Source: an uncultured Gammaproteobacteria bacterium
GTDB taxonomy: Bacteria > Pseudomonadota > Gammaproteobacteria > Pseudomonadales > Pseudohongiellaceae
Length of the DNA: 8,482 nt
Direction: 5' to 3'
Assembly (NCBI GenBank): GCA_903889815.1
Contig: CAISYX010000164.1
Location: forward strand, 1-8,482
In this document: in pieces, positions 1 to 6,387 of the stretch
Position numbering within the stretch: position 1 is the stretch's first letter
How the letters are laid out: every line of letters starts with the position of its first letter
The notes under the pieces: model-generated
The model's input: only the letters and a program-made list of their open reading frames with translations
What the model was told of the DNA's origin: nothing
Database searches by the model: none
Translations under genes and position numbers: made by a program

Positions 1-167
1 ATCCGGCCGGCTTTCTTGGCAGCCTTCAGGCCACTCGCCTTGCGCAGATCGTCGATCGCCTTTTCCATGTCTCCATTGGCTTCCACCAATGCCTTCTTGC
101 AATCCATCATTCCCAGCCCGGTGCGCTCACGCAGCTCCTTGACCATGCCTGCTGTAATTTCTGCCAT
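1..167 (-). CDS. tsf: Elongation factor Ts (EF-Ts), N-terminal part, cut by window edge
   Basis: EF-Ts is the cytoplasmic guanine-nucleotide exchange factor that regenerates EF-Tu-GTP during translation elongation. Only 55 codons plus two bases lie in the window; the gene continues beyond position 1. The visible protein is the N-terminal UBA-like domain that contacts EF-Tu. It starts MAEITAGMVKELRERTGLGM and continues with the MDCKKAL and EANGDMEKAI segments, which match E. coli EF-Ts almost residue for residue. The ATG at 167-165 is preceded by a GAGGC ribosome binding sequence (minus strand, 178-174) at a plausible distance. It lies downstream of rpsB on the same strand, as in most bacteria, separated by 176 nt that include a terminator-like hairpin. 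No convincing promoter of its own is visible, so expression probably depends on read-through from rpsB. Identity is close to certain. Confidence 0.97.
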   Translation of the reverse strand, partial: MAEITAGMVKELRERTGLGMMDCKKALVEANGDMEKAIDDLRKASGLKAAKKAGR

Positions 168-218
168 TTGTTTGCCTCTGTCGATTTCCAAGGTGAATTC
201 AATGTGTCAAAACTGGCT

Positions 219-243
219 AAAAAAAAGGGGCGAAGCCCCTCTT
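219..243 (-). terminator. Intrinsic terminator/attenuator between rpsB and tsf
   Basis: Read on the minus strand, the stem GGGGC / GCCCC with a UUC triloop is followed directly by eight T residues. The stem can lengthen through A-U and G-U pairs between the AAGA before it and the T tract after it. It lies about 100 nt after the rpsB stop and about 50 nt before the tsf start, on the strand of both genes. The structure meets the usual criteria for Rho-independent termination. Since tsf follows with no clear promoter, it most likely acts as a partial terminator that lowers tsf transcription relative to rpsB; attenuation between these two genes is known in E. coli. Confidence 0.85.
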
Positions 244-264
244 CTTTCTCCCTGTTCCAGCGTT

Positions 265-290
265 GGCCGCTCTATCTTCGGCCAGCGGCC
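265..290 (-). other. Hairpin in the rpsB-tsf intergenic RNA
   Basis: A perfect 7-bp inverted repeat (GGCCGCT at 265-271 and AGCGGCC at 284-290) encloses a 12-nt loop. It lies between the rpsB stop and the terminator hairpin. It has no T tract of its own, so it is not a terminator. It could protect the 3' end of the rpsB transcript from exonucleases or affect pausing before the attenuator. The structure is seen in the sequence; the role is inference. Confidence 0.45.
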
Positions 291-343
291 TCGCTTGGGG
301 AGTGAGGTGTCATCGCTGACGCTCCTCTGCGTGTCAGGCGGAC

Positions 344-1117
344 TTATGCGCCAGCTGCTGCACTTCCAGTCTGCTCGCTGGCAGCCACGCTGTCGCTGAC
401 CTCAACGAACTCGCTGTCACTTGTGACAACGTTCAGATCGCCACGGCCTTCGATGCACGCGTCCGCAACAGCACGAGCATACAGCTCGATGGCGCGAATG
501 GCGTCGTCGTTGCCGGGGATGGGGTAATCAATGCCATCTGGATTGCTGTTGGTGTCGACGATGCCGATAACGGGAATGCCAAGATTGTTGGCTTCGGTGA
601 TGGCAATGCGCTCGTGATCAACGTCGATTACGAACAGAGCGTCAGGCAGACCGCCCATTTCCTTGATGCCGCCAATGCTGCGCTCAAGCTTTTCCATCGC
701 ACGGCGACGGATCAGCGCTTCCTTCTTGGTCATGCGGTCGAATGTGCCATCCTGAGCCTGAGTCTCGAGATCGCGGAGTTTCTTGATGGACCCACGGATG
801 GTCTTGTAGTTGGTCAGCATGCCGCCGAGCCAGCGGTGGTCGACATAGGGCATGCCGGCACGTTCAGCCTGCTCCTTGATGATCTTGCCAGCCGCGCGCT
901 TCGTGCCAACGAACAGTACCTTCTTCTTGCGCGCGGCCAGTGCCTGCACTTGCTCGAGAGCTGAATTCAGAGCCGGAACTGTGTGCTCTAGGTTGATGAT
1001 GTGAATCTTGTTGCGCGCACCAAAGATGAATTTCTTCATTTTCGGGTTCCAGTAACGGGCCTGGTGGCCGAAATGAACACCCGCCTTGAGCATTTCCTTC
1101 ATTGAAACAGTAGCCAT
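344..1117 (-). CDS. rpsB: 30S ribosomal protein S2
   Basis: S2 is a late-assembling protein of the small ribosomal subunit, located between head and body, and is needed for binding of S1. The product has 257 residues against 241 in E. coli. It begins MATVSMKEMLKAGVHFGHQA and contains the classic S2 blocks: RYWNPKMKKFIFGARN (about residues 21-36), VLFVGTKRAA, HRWLGGMLTNYKTI, GLPDALFVIDV and the IDYPIPGNDDAIRAI signature near residue 210. The extra length is a low-complexity Ser/Ala/Gly-rich tail after the conserved core. The open frame extends 51 codons upstream, but homology and an AAAGGA ribosome binding site (minus strand, 1129-1124), six bases before the ATG at 1117, fix this start. The upstream codons belong to the leader RNA. 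It is the first gene of the rpsB-tsf unit, divergent from map. Regulation is probably by S2 binding its own leader, as known in E. coli, plus the attenuator downstream. Confidence 0.98.
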   Translation of the reverse strand: MATVSMKEMLKAGVHFGHQARYWNPKMKKFIFGARNKIHIINLEHTVPALNSALEQVQALAARKKKVLFVGTKRAAGKIIKEQAERAGMPYVDHRWLGGMLTNYKTIRGSIKKLRDLETQAQDGTFDRMTKKEALIRRRAMEKLERSIGGIKEMGGLPDALFVIDVDHERIAITEANNLGIPVIGIVDTNSNPDGIDYPIPGNDDAIRAIELYARAVADACIEGRGDLNVVTSDSEFVEVSDSVAASEQTGSAAAGA

Positions 1118-1274
1118 GGTTTTTCCTTTGTTTCGGGTTAAGCCTCCATACACCCCATGATTCAACCCCGAGCACGCTACCGCGCACGAGGCACCCAGAA
1201 CACATGTGTCGATGTATGTGCGACGTTGGTTTAGATGTAATTGCGCCTGATGTTCCCTTGGGAGCTTCAAAGCG
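1118..1274 (-). promoter_or_regulatory. rpsB 5' leader, probable S2 autoregulatory element
   Basis: About 157 nt separate the predicted transcription start from the rpsB ATG, a length similar to the E. coli rpsB leader where S2 represses its own synthesis. Read on the minus strand, bases 1170-1162 (CGGGGUUGA) can pair with 1141-1134 (UUAACCCG) to give eight pairs with one bulged G. The enclosed 20-nt loop contains GGGGUG and GGAGG. This hairpin ends only four bases before the AAAGGA ribosome binding site, a suitable position for translational control. Upstream, GUCG (1224-1221) can pair with CGAC (1211-1208), and ACACATGTGT (1209-1200) is a perfect palindrome. The pairings are visible; the S2-binding role is inferred from the gammaproteobacterial family. 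Confidence 0.6.
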
Positions 1275-1280
1275 CGCCGC

Positions 1281-1309
1281 TTTATACCACAGCGGCCTCA
1301 GGACATAAA
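1281..1309 (-). promoter_or_regulatory. rpsB promoter, extended -10 with GC-rich discriminator
   Basis: Read on the minus strand, TGGTATAAA (1289-1281) is an extended -10 element (TGn followed by TATAAA). A weak -35 candidate, TTTATG (1309-1304), lies 17 bp upstream and matches the consensus at three of six positions. The six to seven bases after the -10 are GCGGCGC. GC-rich discriminators are typical of ribosomal promoters under negative control by ppGpp/DksA. Transcription would start near 1275-1273. Confidence is good for the -10 and low for the -35. Confidence 0.6.
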
Positions 1310-1352
1310 GCGCCAGGTCAACAGGCACCGACCCCTGCGGCTCCCCGTAACG

Positions 1353-1382
1353 GTGTCAATCAAGGAAGTCCTGCTTTACAAT
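1353..1382 (+). promoter_or_regulatory. Candidate map operon promoter
   Basis: GTGTCA (1353-1358, four of six matches to the -35 consensus) and TACAAT (1377-1382, five of six matches to the -10 consensus) are separated by 18 bp. Transcription would start near 1389, giving map a leader of about 47 nt. It is the best sigma-70 candidate I found in front of the plus-strand operon, but it is weak and is not confirmed by any other feature. Confidence 0.4.
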
Positions 1383-1435
1383 AGGTCTACCCTGAACCTC
1401 CCCGCGGACAGCTCGACGAGACCTCTACCTGAATT

Positions 1436-2209
1436 ATGGCAATCAGCATCAAGACGCCTGACGAAATTGCAAGAATGCGCGTGGCCGGACGCCTCGCGGC
1501 GGATGTGCTCGAAATGATTGGCCCCCATGTACAGGCCGGCATCAGCACCGGCGAGCTGGACAGCCTTTGCCACGACTACATTGTCAACGTCCAGCAGGCC
1601 ATTCCCGCCCCTCTGAATTACAACGGCTTCCCCAAATCCATCTGCACTTCCGTGAATCACGTGATCTGCCATGGCATTCCAAGCGATACCAAGATTCTGA
1701 AGAAAGGCGACATCATCAATATCGATGTAACCGTCATCAAGGACGGCTTCCATGGGGATACCAGCAAGATGTTCGTGATAGACGAGGTGCCGTCCCATGT
1801 CGAGCGTCTCATCGAGATCACCAGGCAGTGCCTCTATCGCGCGATTGCGATCGTCAAACCAGGAACACGTCTCGGCGACATCGGGCATGTCATCCAGACC
1901 CTGGCAGAGAGCAATCATTTTTCAGTCGTGCGCGAATATTGCGGCCACGGCATTGGCAGAGTTTTTCATGAAGATCCACAGGTGCTGCATTTCGGCAAGC
2001 CCGGCACCGGAATTGTCCTGCAGGAAGGCATGACCTTCACGATTGAACCCATGCTCAATGCTGGCACTCATCACACCAAACTCTCCAAATCCGATGGCTG
2101 GACAGTCACCACGCGCGACCGCCGCCTCTCTGCACAGTGGGAGCATACTCTGGCTGTGACGACCGACGGTGTGGAAGTGCTGACACGACGCAGCGATGAA
2201 AACTTCTGA
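1436..2209 (+). CDS. map: Type I methionine aminopeptidase
   Basis: This cytoplasmic metalloenzyme removes the initiator methionine from new proteins when the next residue is small. The 257-residue product starts MAISIKTPDEIARMRVAGRL and closely follows E. coli Map (264 residues). All catalytic and metal-binding residues of the pita-bread fold are in place: His79 (ICHG), Asp97 (GDIINIDV), Asp108 (HGDTSK), His171 (YCGHGIGR), Glu204 (FTIEPM) and Glu236 (SAQWEHT), the last shifted by one relative to E. coli. The ATG start is set by homology. There is no good Shine-Dalgarno sequence: bases 1424-1431 are pyrimidine-rich, and the nearest purine run (GACGAG) is about 15 nt upstream. The stop overlaps the start of glnD by 14 nt, so translational coupling is likely. 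It is the first gene of the plus-strand operon, divergent from rpsB as in E. coli. Confidence 0.98.
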   Translation: MAISIKTPDEIARMRVAGRLAADVLEMIGPHVQAGISTGELDSLCHDYIVNVQQAIPAPLNYNGFPKSICTSVNHVICHGIPSDTKILKKGDIINIDVTVIKDGFHGDTSKMFVIDEVPSHVERLIEITRQCLYRAIAIVKPGTRLGDIGHVIQTLAESNHFSVVREYCGHGIGRVFHEDPQVLHFGKPGTGIVLQEGMTFTIEPMLNAGTHHTKLSKSDGWTVTTRDRRLSAQWEHTLAVTTDGVEVLTRRSDENF

Positions 2210-4937
2210 CCCCCTGGCCTCCGCAACGGCGCACACTCCAGGCCATGCAGCCATGCTTGTCACTTCCAGTGAAATGGACATGAATCTGCGTCACTCGCTG
2301 CTTGACCTGGAGCGCTTTCGCAAAAACCTCAAGGATTGTGCGCAACCAGTGCCGCTGTTCAAGGAGGCATTGGCTCAGGCGCGGCAGATTCTCAATGAGC
2401 ACTATCGACAGGACGCCGACATCGTGCAACTGATCACCGGCCGCTCCTGGTTCATGGATCAGCTGCTGCGTTGCGCCTGGGAGCGCTACTCCTGGGGCGA
2501 TGCCAACAATGTCAGCCTGCTGGCTGTCGGCGGCTATGGACGAGGCGAGTTGCACCCGCATTCCGATATTGATCTGCTGCTTCTTACGCGTCTCGACAAT
2601 CATCAGGATTACAAGCAGAACATCAGTGCGTTCTTCACATTTCTCTGGGACATCAATCTTGAGATCGGTCAAAGTGTCCGCTCAATCGAGCAATGTCGGC
2701 AGGAAGCCCTCAAGGACATTACTGTTGCAACCAGCCTGATGGAATCACGAACCATCGTGGGCCCGGAAGCGCTGCGCGATGCGATGATTGCAAAGACACA
2801 GTGCGACAGCGTCTGGCCGACCAAGGCCTTCTTCAAAGCCAAACGCGATGAGCAGATCGCACGTCACGAGAAATACCACGATATCGACTACGCACTGGAG
2901 CCCAACGTCAAGACGTCGCCTGGCGGGCTGCGCGACATTCAAACAATAGCCTGGATCGCGAAACGCCACTACAAGGCAGACACGCTTGCGGACCTGGTGT
3001 CACTTGGCTTTCTCACGCAGTCCGAATACCAGGACCTGGCGCAGGGCGAGCAACTGCTTTGGCGAATTCGTTACGGCTTGCATCTGCTGGCCGGGCGCAA
3101 GGAAGATCGCCTGTTGTTTGATCGTCAGAAAGATCTCGCCCGCCTGTTCGGCTATCAGGATGACGACAAGAGCCTGGCCGTCGAAAAGCTCATGCAACAG
3201 TATTACCGCGCCGTGGCCACACTGCGCGGACTGAATGACGTGCTTCTGCAACACTTCGACGAAGCGATTCTGCGAGCTGGCGAAAAGGAGGAAATCAAGG
3301 TCATCAGCAAGCGCTTTCAGATTCGCAACAACTATATCGAAGTCACCCAGCCTGGCGTCTTCAAGCGCTTTCCATTCGCCCTGCTGGAGATTTTTGTGCT
3401 GATGGCGCAGAACCCGCAGATCAAAGGCGTGCGAGCCGCCACCATACGGCTGATCAGAGAGAACAGTGTCATCATCGATGAGAAGTTTCGCAAGGACCTG
3501 CGCAACGTCACCCTGTTCATGGAATTGCTGCGCTCCCCTCACGAGTTGACATCGCAACTCAGACGCATGTCGCGCTACGGAGTTCTCGGGCGCTATCTGC
3601 CGGAATTCGGAGCCATCACTGGCAAGATGCAACACGACCTGTTCCACATCTATACGGTTGACGCCCACACATTGCAGGTCGTGGAGAACATGCGCCGCTT
3701 CCGCTATCCGGGTGCCGAGGAGCAATTCCCGATCGCAGCGCACATCGTGAAGCGCCTGCCAAAAGTAGAGCTTCTATACATCGCTGGTCTCTATCACGAC
3801 ATCGCCAAAGGACGTGGAGGCGATCATTCCACCCTGGGCATGGTCGATGGCGCCGAGTTCTGCCGACTGCATCATCTGAGCGCGTGGGACACCAAACTGG
3901 TGGCATGGCTGATAGGCAAACATCTGCTTATGTCGATGACAGCCCAGCGCATGGATATCGCTGACCCTGAGGTGATTCAACAGTTCGCTCTGCAGGTCGG
4001 CGACAAGTTGCACCTGGACTATCTCTATGCCATGACTGTCGCGGACATTTGTGCCACGAATCCCACGCTCTGGAATACATGGCGCGCTGCCCTGCTGCGC
4101 CAGTTGTACTTGAGCACCAAGCGGGCATTGCGCCGCGGGCTGGAGAATCCCATCGATCGTGTTGACCGCATCAAGGACAAACAGGAAAGCGTCATGCTCA
4201 AGTTGACCGATCGCGGCATCGGTCCGGAGCAGATCGAGCACATATGGGCCAATGTCGATGATGAATATTTCGTTCGCGAGTCCTCTGCCAACATTGCGTG
4301 GCATACGGAAGCAATTGCTCGCAATGAAGGTCAGGAAACACTGATTCTGGTCGAAGACACTAGTGATACTGCGACTGGAGGCGGCACACAGATATTCATC
4401 TATACACTCAACCGCAACCATCTGTTTGCCAGTACCGCTTCCGCCATCGAGAAGCTTGGTTTGAACATCATGGATGCACGCATTTTCACATCCGCAAAAA
4501 ACTATTGCATGAATACCTTCACGGTGCTGGAAAGTGATGGCACTCCTGTGAGTGGAAACATTGTGCGCCGCAAGGAAATCATCGGCCTGATTCGTGAATA
4601 CCTCCTGGACCCAAGTCAGCACCTCAAGGCGTCCACGAAGCGGATCGATCGCAAGCTCAAGCATTTCAGCAGACACGTTGAGACTGAAGTCATCAATTCC
4701 GAAGACAATCCCTACACGACACTGGAGATCAACTGCCCTGACCAGCCGGGTATCCTGGCGTCGATTGGCAAGATTTTCGCTGATCACAGCATTCAGTTGC
4801 AGAACGCGCGCATTGCGACACTAGGCGAGCGCGTGGAAGACCTGTTCTATATTCTGGACACTGACAATCGCAAGATTACCGACGCGGAAGCCATTGAAAA
4901 GTTGCAGTACGACATACGACAGGAGCTGGGCGATTAA
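2196..4937 (+). CDS. glnD: Bifunctional PII uridylyltransferase / uridylyl-removing enzyme
   Basis: GlnD senses glutamine: it adds UMP to PII proteins (GlnB/GlnK) when glutamine is scarce and removes it when glutamine is plentiful, so it sets glutamine synthetase activity and Ntr gene expression. The 913-residue product has the complete family layout. A nucleotidyltransferase motif GGYGRGELHPHSDIDL spans residues 112-127, with metal-binding Asp124 and Asp126. The central PII-uridylyltransferase region includes NVKTSPGGLRDIQTI. An HD hydrolase domain has His491 and HDIAKGRGGDH at 534-544. Two C-terminal ACT domains lie at about 732-790 and 841-905, the second containing CPDQPGILASIGKIFAD. E. 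coli GlnD has 890 residues. The first 29 residues are not conserved, and none of the candidate starts (2196, 2253, 2274, 2280) has a strong ribosome binding site. I chose 2196 because its 14-nt overlap with map suggests coupling. The true start may be up to 28 codons later. Confidence 0.97.
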   Translation: MKTSDPLASATAHTPGHAAMLVTSSEMDMNLRHSLLDLERFRKNLKDCAQPVPLFKEALAQARQILNEHYRQDADIVQLITGRSWFMDQLLRCAWERYSWGDANNVSLLAVGGYGRGELHPHSDIDLLLLTRLDNHQDYKQNISAFFTFLWDINLEIGQSVRSIEQCRQEALKDITVATSLMESRTIVGPEALRDAMIAKTQCDSVWPTKAFFKAKRDEQIARHEKYHDIDYALEPNVKTSPGGLRDIQTIAWIAKRHYKADTLADLVSLGFLTQSEYQDLAQGEQLLWRIRYGLHLLAGRKEDRLLFDRQKDLARLFGYQDDDKSLAVEKLMQQYYRAVATLRGLNDVLLQHFDEAILRAGEKEEIKVISKRFQIRNNYIEVTQPGVFKRFPFALLEIFVLMAQNPQIKGVRAATIRLIRENSVIIDEKFRKDLRNVTLFMELLRSPHELTSQLRRMSRYGVLGRYLPEFGAITGKMQHDLFHIYTVDAHTLQVVENMRRFRYPGAEEQFPIAAHIVKRLPKVELLYIAGLYHDIAKGRGGDHSTLGMVDGAEFCRLHHLSAWDTKLVAWLIGKHLLMSMTAQRMDIADPEVIQQFALQVGDKLHLDYLYAMTVADICATNPTLWNTWRAALLRQLYLSTKRALRRGLENPIDRVDRIKDKQESVMLKLTDRGIGPEQIEHIWANVDDEYFVRESSANIAWHTEAIARNEGQETLILVEDTSDTATGGGTQIFIYTLNRNHLFASTASAIEKLGLNIMDARIFTSAKNYCMNTFTVLESDGTPVSGNIVRRKEIIGLIREYLLDPSQHLKASTKRIDRKLKHFSRHVETEVINSEDNPYTTLEINCPDQPGILASIGKIFADHSIQLQNARIATLGERVEDLFYILDTDNRKITDAEAIEKLQYDIRQELGD

Positions 4938-4940
4938 GTC

Positions 4941-5291
4941 ATGATCACTGTCTATGGCATAGCCAATTGCGATTCAATCAGGAAGACCCGGCAGTGGCTC
5001 GACGCGCATGATGTCCCGTATGACTTTCACGATTACAGAAAGCAGGGACTGGATGCAGCGCTTTGTGATGAACTGCTCGGTGCCCTGCCATTGTCCACGC
5101 TCATCAATACACGAGGCACTACCTGGCGGGGCCTCCCGGAACAGTTACGTGTGTCACTGGAGCAGAGCAACGCTGCAGCCTTGATGCAGGCATGGCCAGC
5201 GGTGATTCGTCGTCCTCTGATACGCGCCCCCGGCGGCTGGCTCTGCAGTGCCGATCCGGTCGCTCTGAACTCGCTGCTGGCTGACGCCTGA
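4941..5291 (+). CDS. yffB: YffB/Spx-like protein of the ArsC thioredoxin-fold family
   Basis: The 116-residue product resembles E. coli YffB (118 residues) along its length. It has the N-terminal strand ITVYGIANCDSIRKTRQWL with a single cysteine at position 10 (C-D-S, no second Cys), the FHDYRKQGLD block at 29-38, the INTRGTTWR block at 55-63 with Arg58, and VIRRPLI at 88-94 with Arg91. The ArsC fold and the Cys10/Arg arrangement suggest a thiol reaction using glutathione, but the cellular substrate of this subfamily is not established, and it should not be called an arsenate reductase. It starts 3 nt after glnD; an AGGAG sequence at 4921-4925 lies 15 nt before the ATG, which is long, so coupling to glnD translation is likely. 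It precedes dapD; in E. coli the homologue directly precedes dapE, so an association with diaminopimelate synthesis genes recurs. Family assignment is firm; function is open. Confidence 0.9.
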   Translation: MITVYGIANCDSIRKTRQWLDAHDVPYDFHDYRKQGLDAALCDELLGALPLSTLINTRGTTWRGLPEQLRVSLEQSNAAALMQAWPAVIRRPLIRAPGGWLCSADPVALNSLLADA

Positions 5292-5309
5292 AATCCGCTT
5301 TCATTCACT

Positions 5310-5313
5310 GGAG
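5310..5313 (+). promoter_or_regulatory. Ribosome binding site that sets the dapD start
   Basis: GGAG lies 10 nt before the ATG at 5324. An in-frame TTG at 5315 is only one base after this motif, too close to be used, so the ATG is chosen. Confidence 0.7.
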
Positions 5314-5323
5314 ATTGCCTACA

Positions 5324-6355
5324 ATGCCACACACCCTGTCTCTGCACAGTCTCGGTATCGGACTCGCCACGCGCAATCGACGCGGCGACATCATCGAAGT
5401 ATTTTTTCCTGTTGTTCTGCGCGCACCATCTCCGGTGTTCGCCGCAGCACTGGCGGCAGCATGTGCTTACAAGGAAGGAAATGCAGTGCTCAGCCTCTCC
5501 ACCTCAGTGGTGCCGGAACTTCTAGCCAGCGCTCCCCAGGATATTCTTTCATCCTTGCAAGCCCTGGCCGGCGCGCAGGTCGATCTCACCGTGATGTTTA
5601 TTGCAACCGATGCAGCACCCGCCTGCATTGCGGAAGTGTATTTGAAGCTGCATCTGCTTTCGCATCGTCTCTGCAAACCCCACTCACTGAACCTGACGGG
5701 TGCCTTCGGTCTGTTGCAGAATCTGGCATGGACGAACAAGGGCGCAATCGACCTTGCTGATCTGCCGGCGCGCCAACTTGAAGCGCGATTGCAGGGCGAA
5801 CTTCTTGAAGTGATGTCCGTCGACAAATTTCCGAAAATGAGCAATTACATTGTTCCCAAGGGCGTGCGCATTGCGCACACCGCGCGGGTCAGACTCGGCG
5901 CCTACCTCGGTGAAGGCACCACGATCATGCACGAGGGATTCGTCAACTTCAACGCTGGTACCGAAGGCCCGGCCATGGTCGAAGGCCGCATCTCTGCAGG
6001 CGTCATGATCGGTTCCGGCAGTGATCTGGGGGGTGGCTGCAGCACCATGGGCACTCTCTCCGGAGGCGGCACTGAAGTCATCTCAGTTGGCCGCGACTGC
6101 CTGATCGGCGCCAATGCAGGAATCGGGTTTCCGCTGGGAGATCGCTGCATCGTCGAAGCGGGTCTTTATGTGACAGCCGGCACCAAGGTATTGCTGCTGG
6201 ACAAGGACAATCAGGTGGTTGGCACGCGCAAGGCGCGCGAACTCGCGGGGAAGTCTGACCTGCTGTTTCGTCGCAACTCTGTCACGGGAGCCGTGGAATG
6301 CAAGGCAAACAAGACAGCCATCGCACTGAATGAAGAACTTCACACCCACAATTGA
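5324..6355 (+). CDS. dapD: 2,3,4,5-tetrahydropyridine-2,6-dicarboxylate N-succinyltransferase, long form
   Basis: DapD transfers succinyl from succinyl-CoA to tetrahydrodipicolinate, opening the succinylase branch to meso-diaminopimelate and lysine for peptidoglycan and protein. The 343-residue product is the long Pseudomonas-type DapD, not the enterobacterial form of about 274 residues. Residues 1-130 form the N-terminal domain with YLKLHLLSHRLCKPH (106-120). A conserved SVDKFPKM block follows at 165-172. The left-handed beta-helix occupies about 180-290 and includes GEGTTIMHEGFVNFNAGTEG (197-216) and GSDLGGGCSTMGTLSGGG (232-249). The C-terminus reads DLLFRRNS...GAVECKANKTAIALNE, typical of the long form. 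The gene begins 32 nt after the yffB-like gene and is followed by dapE after another 32 nt, so the two succinylase-branch enzymes are probably co-transcribed. No regulatory element specific to lysine is visible. Confidence 0.97.
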   Translation: MPHTLSLHSLGIGLATRNRRGDIIEVFFPVVLRAPSPVFAAALAAACAYKEGNAVLSLSTSVVPELLASAPQDILSSLQALAGAQVDLTVMFIATDAAPACIAEVYLKLHLLSHRLCKPHSLNLTGAFGLLQNLAWTNKGAIDLADLPARQLEARLQGELLEVMSVDKFPKMSNYIVPKGVRIAHTARVRLGAYLGEGTTIMHEGFVNFNAGTEGPAMVEGRISAGVMIGSGSDLGGGCSTMGTLSGGGTEVISVGRDCLIGANAGIGFPLGDRCIVEAGLYVTAGTKVLLLDKDNQVVGTRKARELAGKSDLLFRRNSVTGAVECKANKTAIALNEELHTHN

Positions 6356-6375
6356 GGACGCTTCTTGCGTCTTTT
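6356..6375 (+). other. Small hairpin with T-run between dapD and dapE
   Basis: GACGC (6357-6361) and GCGTC (6367-6371) form a 5-bp stem around a TTCTT loop, followed by four T residues (6372-6375). One or two weaker pairs can extend the stem. It starts two bases after the dapD stop and ends just before the dapE ribosome binding site. The stem and T-run are short, so at most it would be a leaky terminator or a pause/translation-control hairpin. Confidence 0.3.
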
Positions 6376-6377
6376 GC

Positions 6378-6383
6378 AGGTAA
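6378..6383 (+). promoter_or_regulatory. Ribosome binding site that sets the dapE start
   Basis: AGGTAA ends four bases before the ATG at 6388, with AGG seven bases away. The in-frame TTG at 6352, which overlaps the dapD stop, has no such site, and the residues it would add have no counterpart in DapE. The ATG is therefore preferred. Confidence 0.6.
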
Positions 6384-6387
6384 TGCC

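Larger units (their letters stand above)
1118..1435. other. Divergent rpsB / map intergenic region
   Basis: These 318 bases without a gene hold the rpsB leader and promoter on the minus strand and a candidate map promoter on the plus strand. The two predicted -35 elements are roughly 44 bp apart, facing away from each other. Frames can be read across parts of the region, but none has protein resemblance that I recognise. I see no clear operator repeat or separate RNA gene. Confidence 0.7.

Noticed and set aside
182..210. Perfect TTGACA (minus strand, 210-205) just after the terminator, as a possible tsf promoter
   Set aside because: At 17-bp spacing the -10 would be AAATCG (187-182), a very poor match, and transcription would start inside or beside the tsf ribosome binding site.
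16..399. 127-codon plus-strand open frame across tsf, the terminator and rpsB
   Set aside because: It is antisense to two well-identified genes, crosses a terminator hairpin, and its translation is low-complexity without recognisable family features.
1118..1270. In-frame 51-codon extension of rpsB upstream of the chosen ATG
   Set aside because: The extension has no resemblance to S2, overlaps the predicted leader nearly to the promoter, and lacks a ribosome binding site, while the ATG at 1117 has a good one and matches the family start.
3000..3743. 247-codon minus-strand open frame inside glnD
   Set aside because: Antisense to conserved GlnD sequence, with no recognisable motif and no ribosome binding site or operon context that supports it.
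3774..4787. 337-codon minus-strand open frame inside glnD
   Set aside because: It lies wholly antisense to the conserved HD and ACT regions of GlnD. Long antisense frames are expected from codon bias in such genes, and no domain is recognisable in it.
4941..5291. Arsenate reductase (ArsC) annotation for the YffB-like gene
   Set aside because: There is no arsR, arsB or other arsenic gene nearby, and the sequence follows YffB rather than true ArsC; only the fold family is shared.
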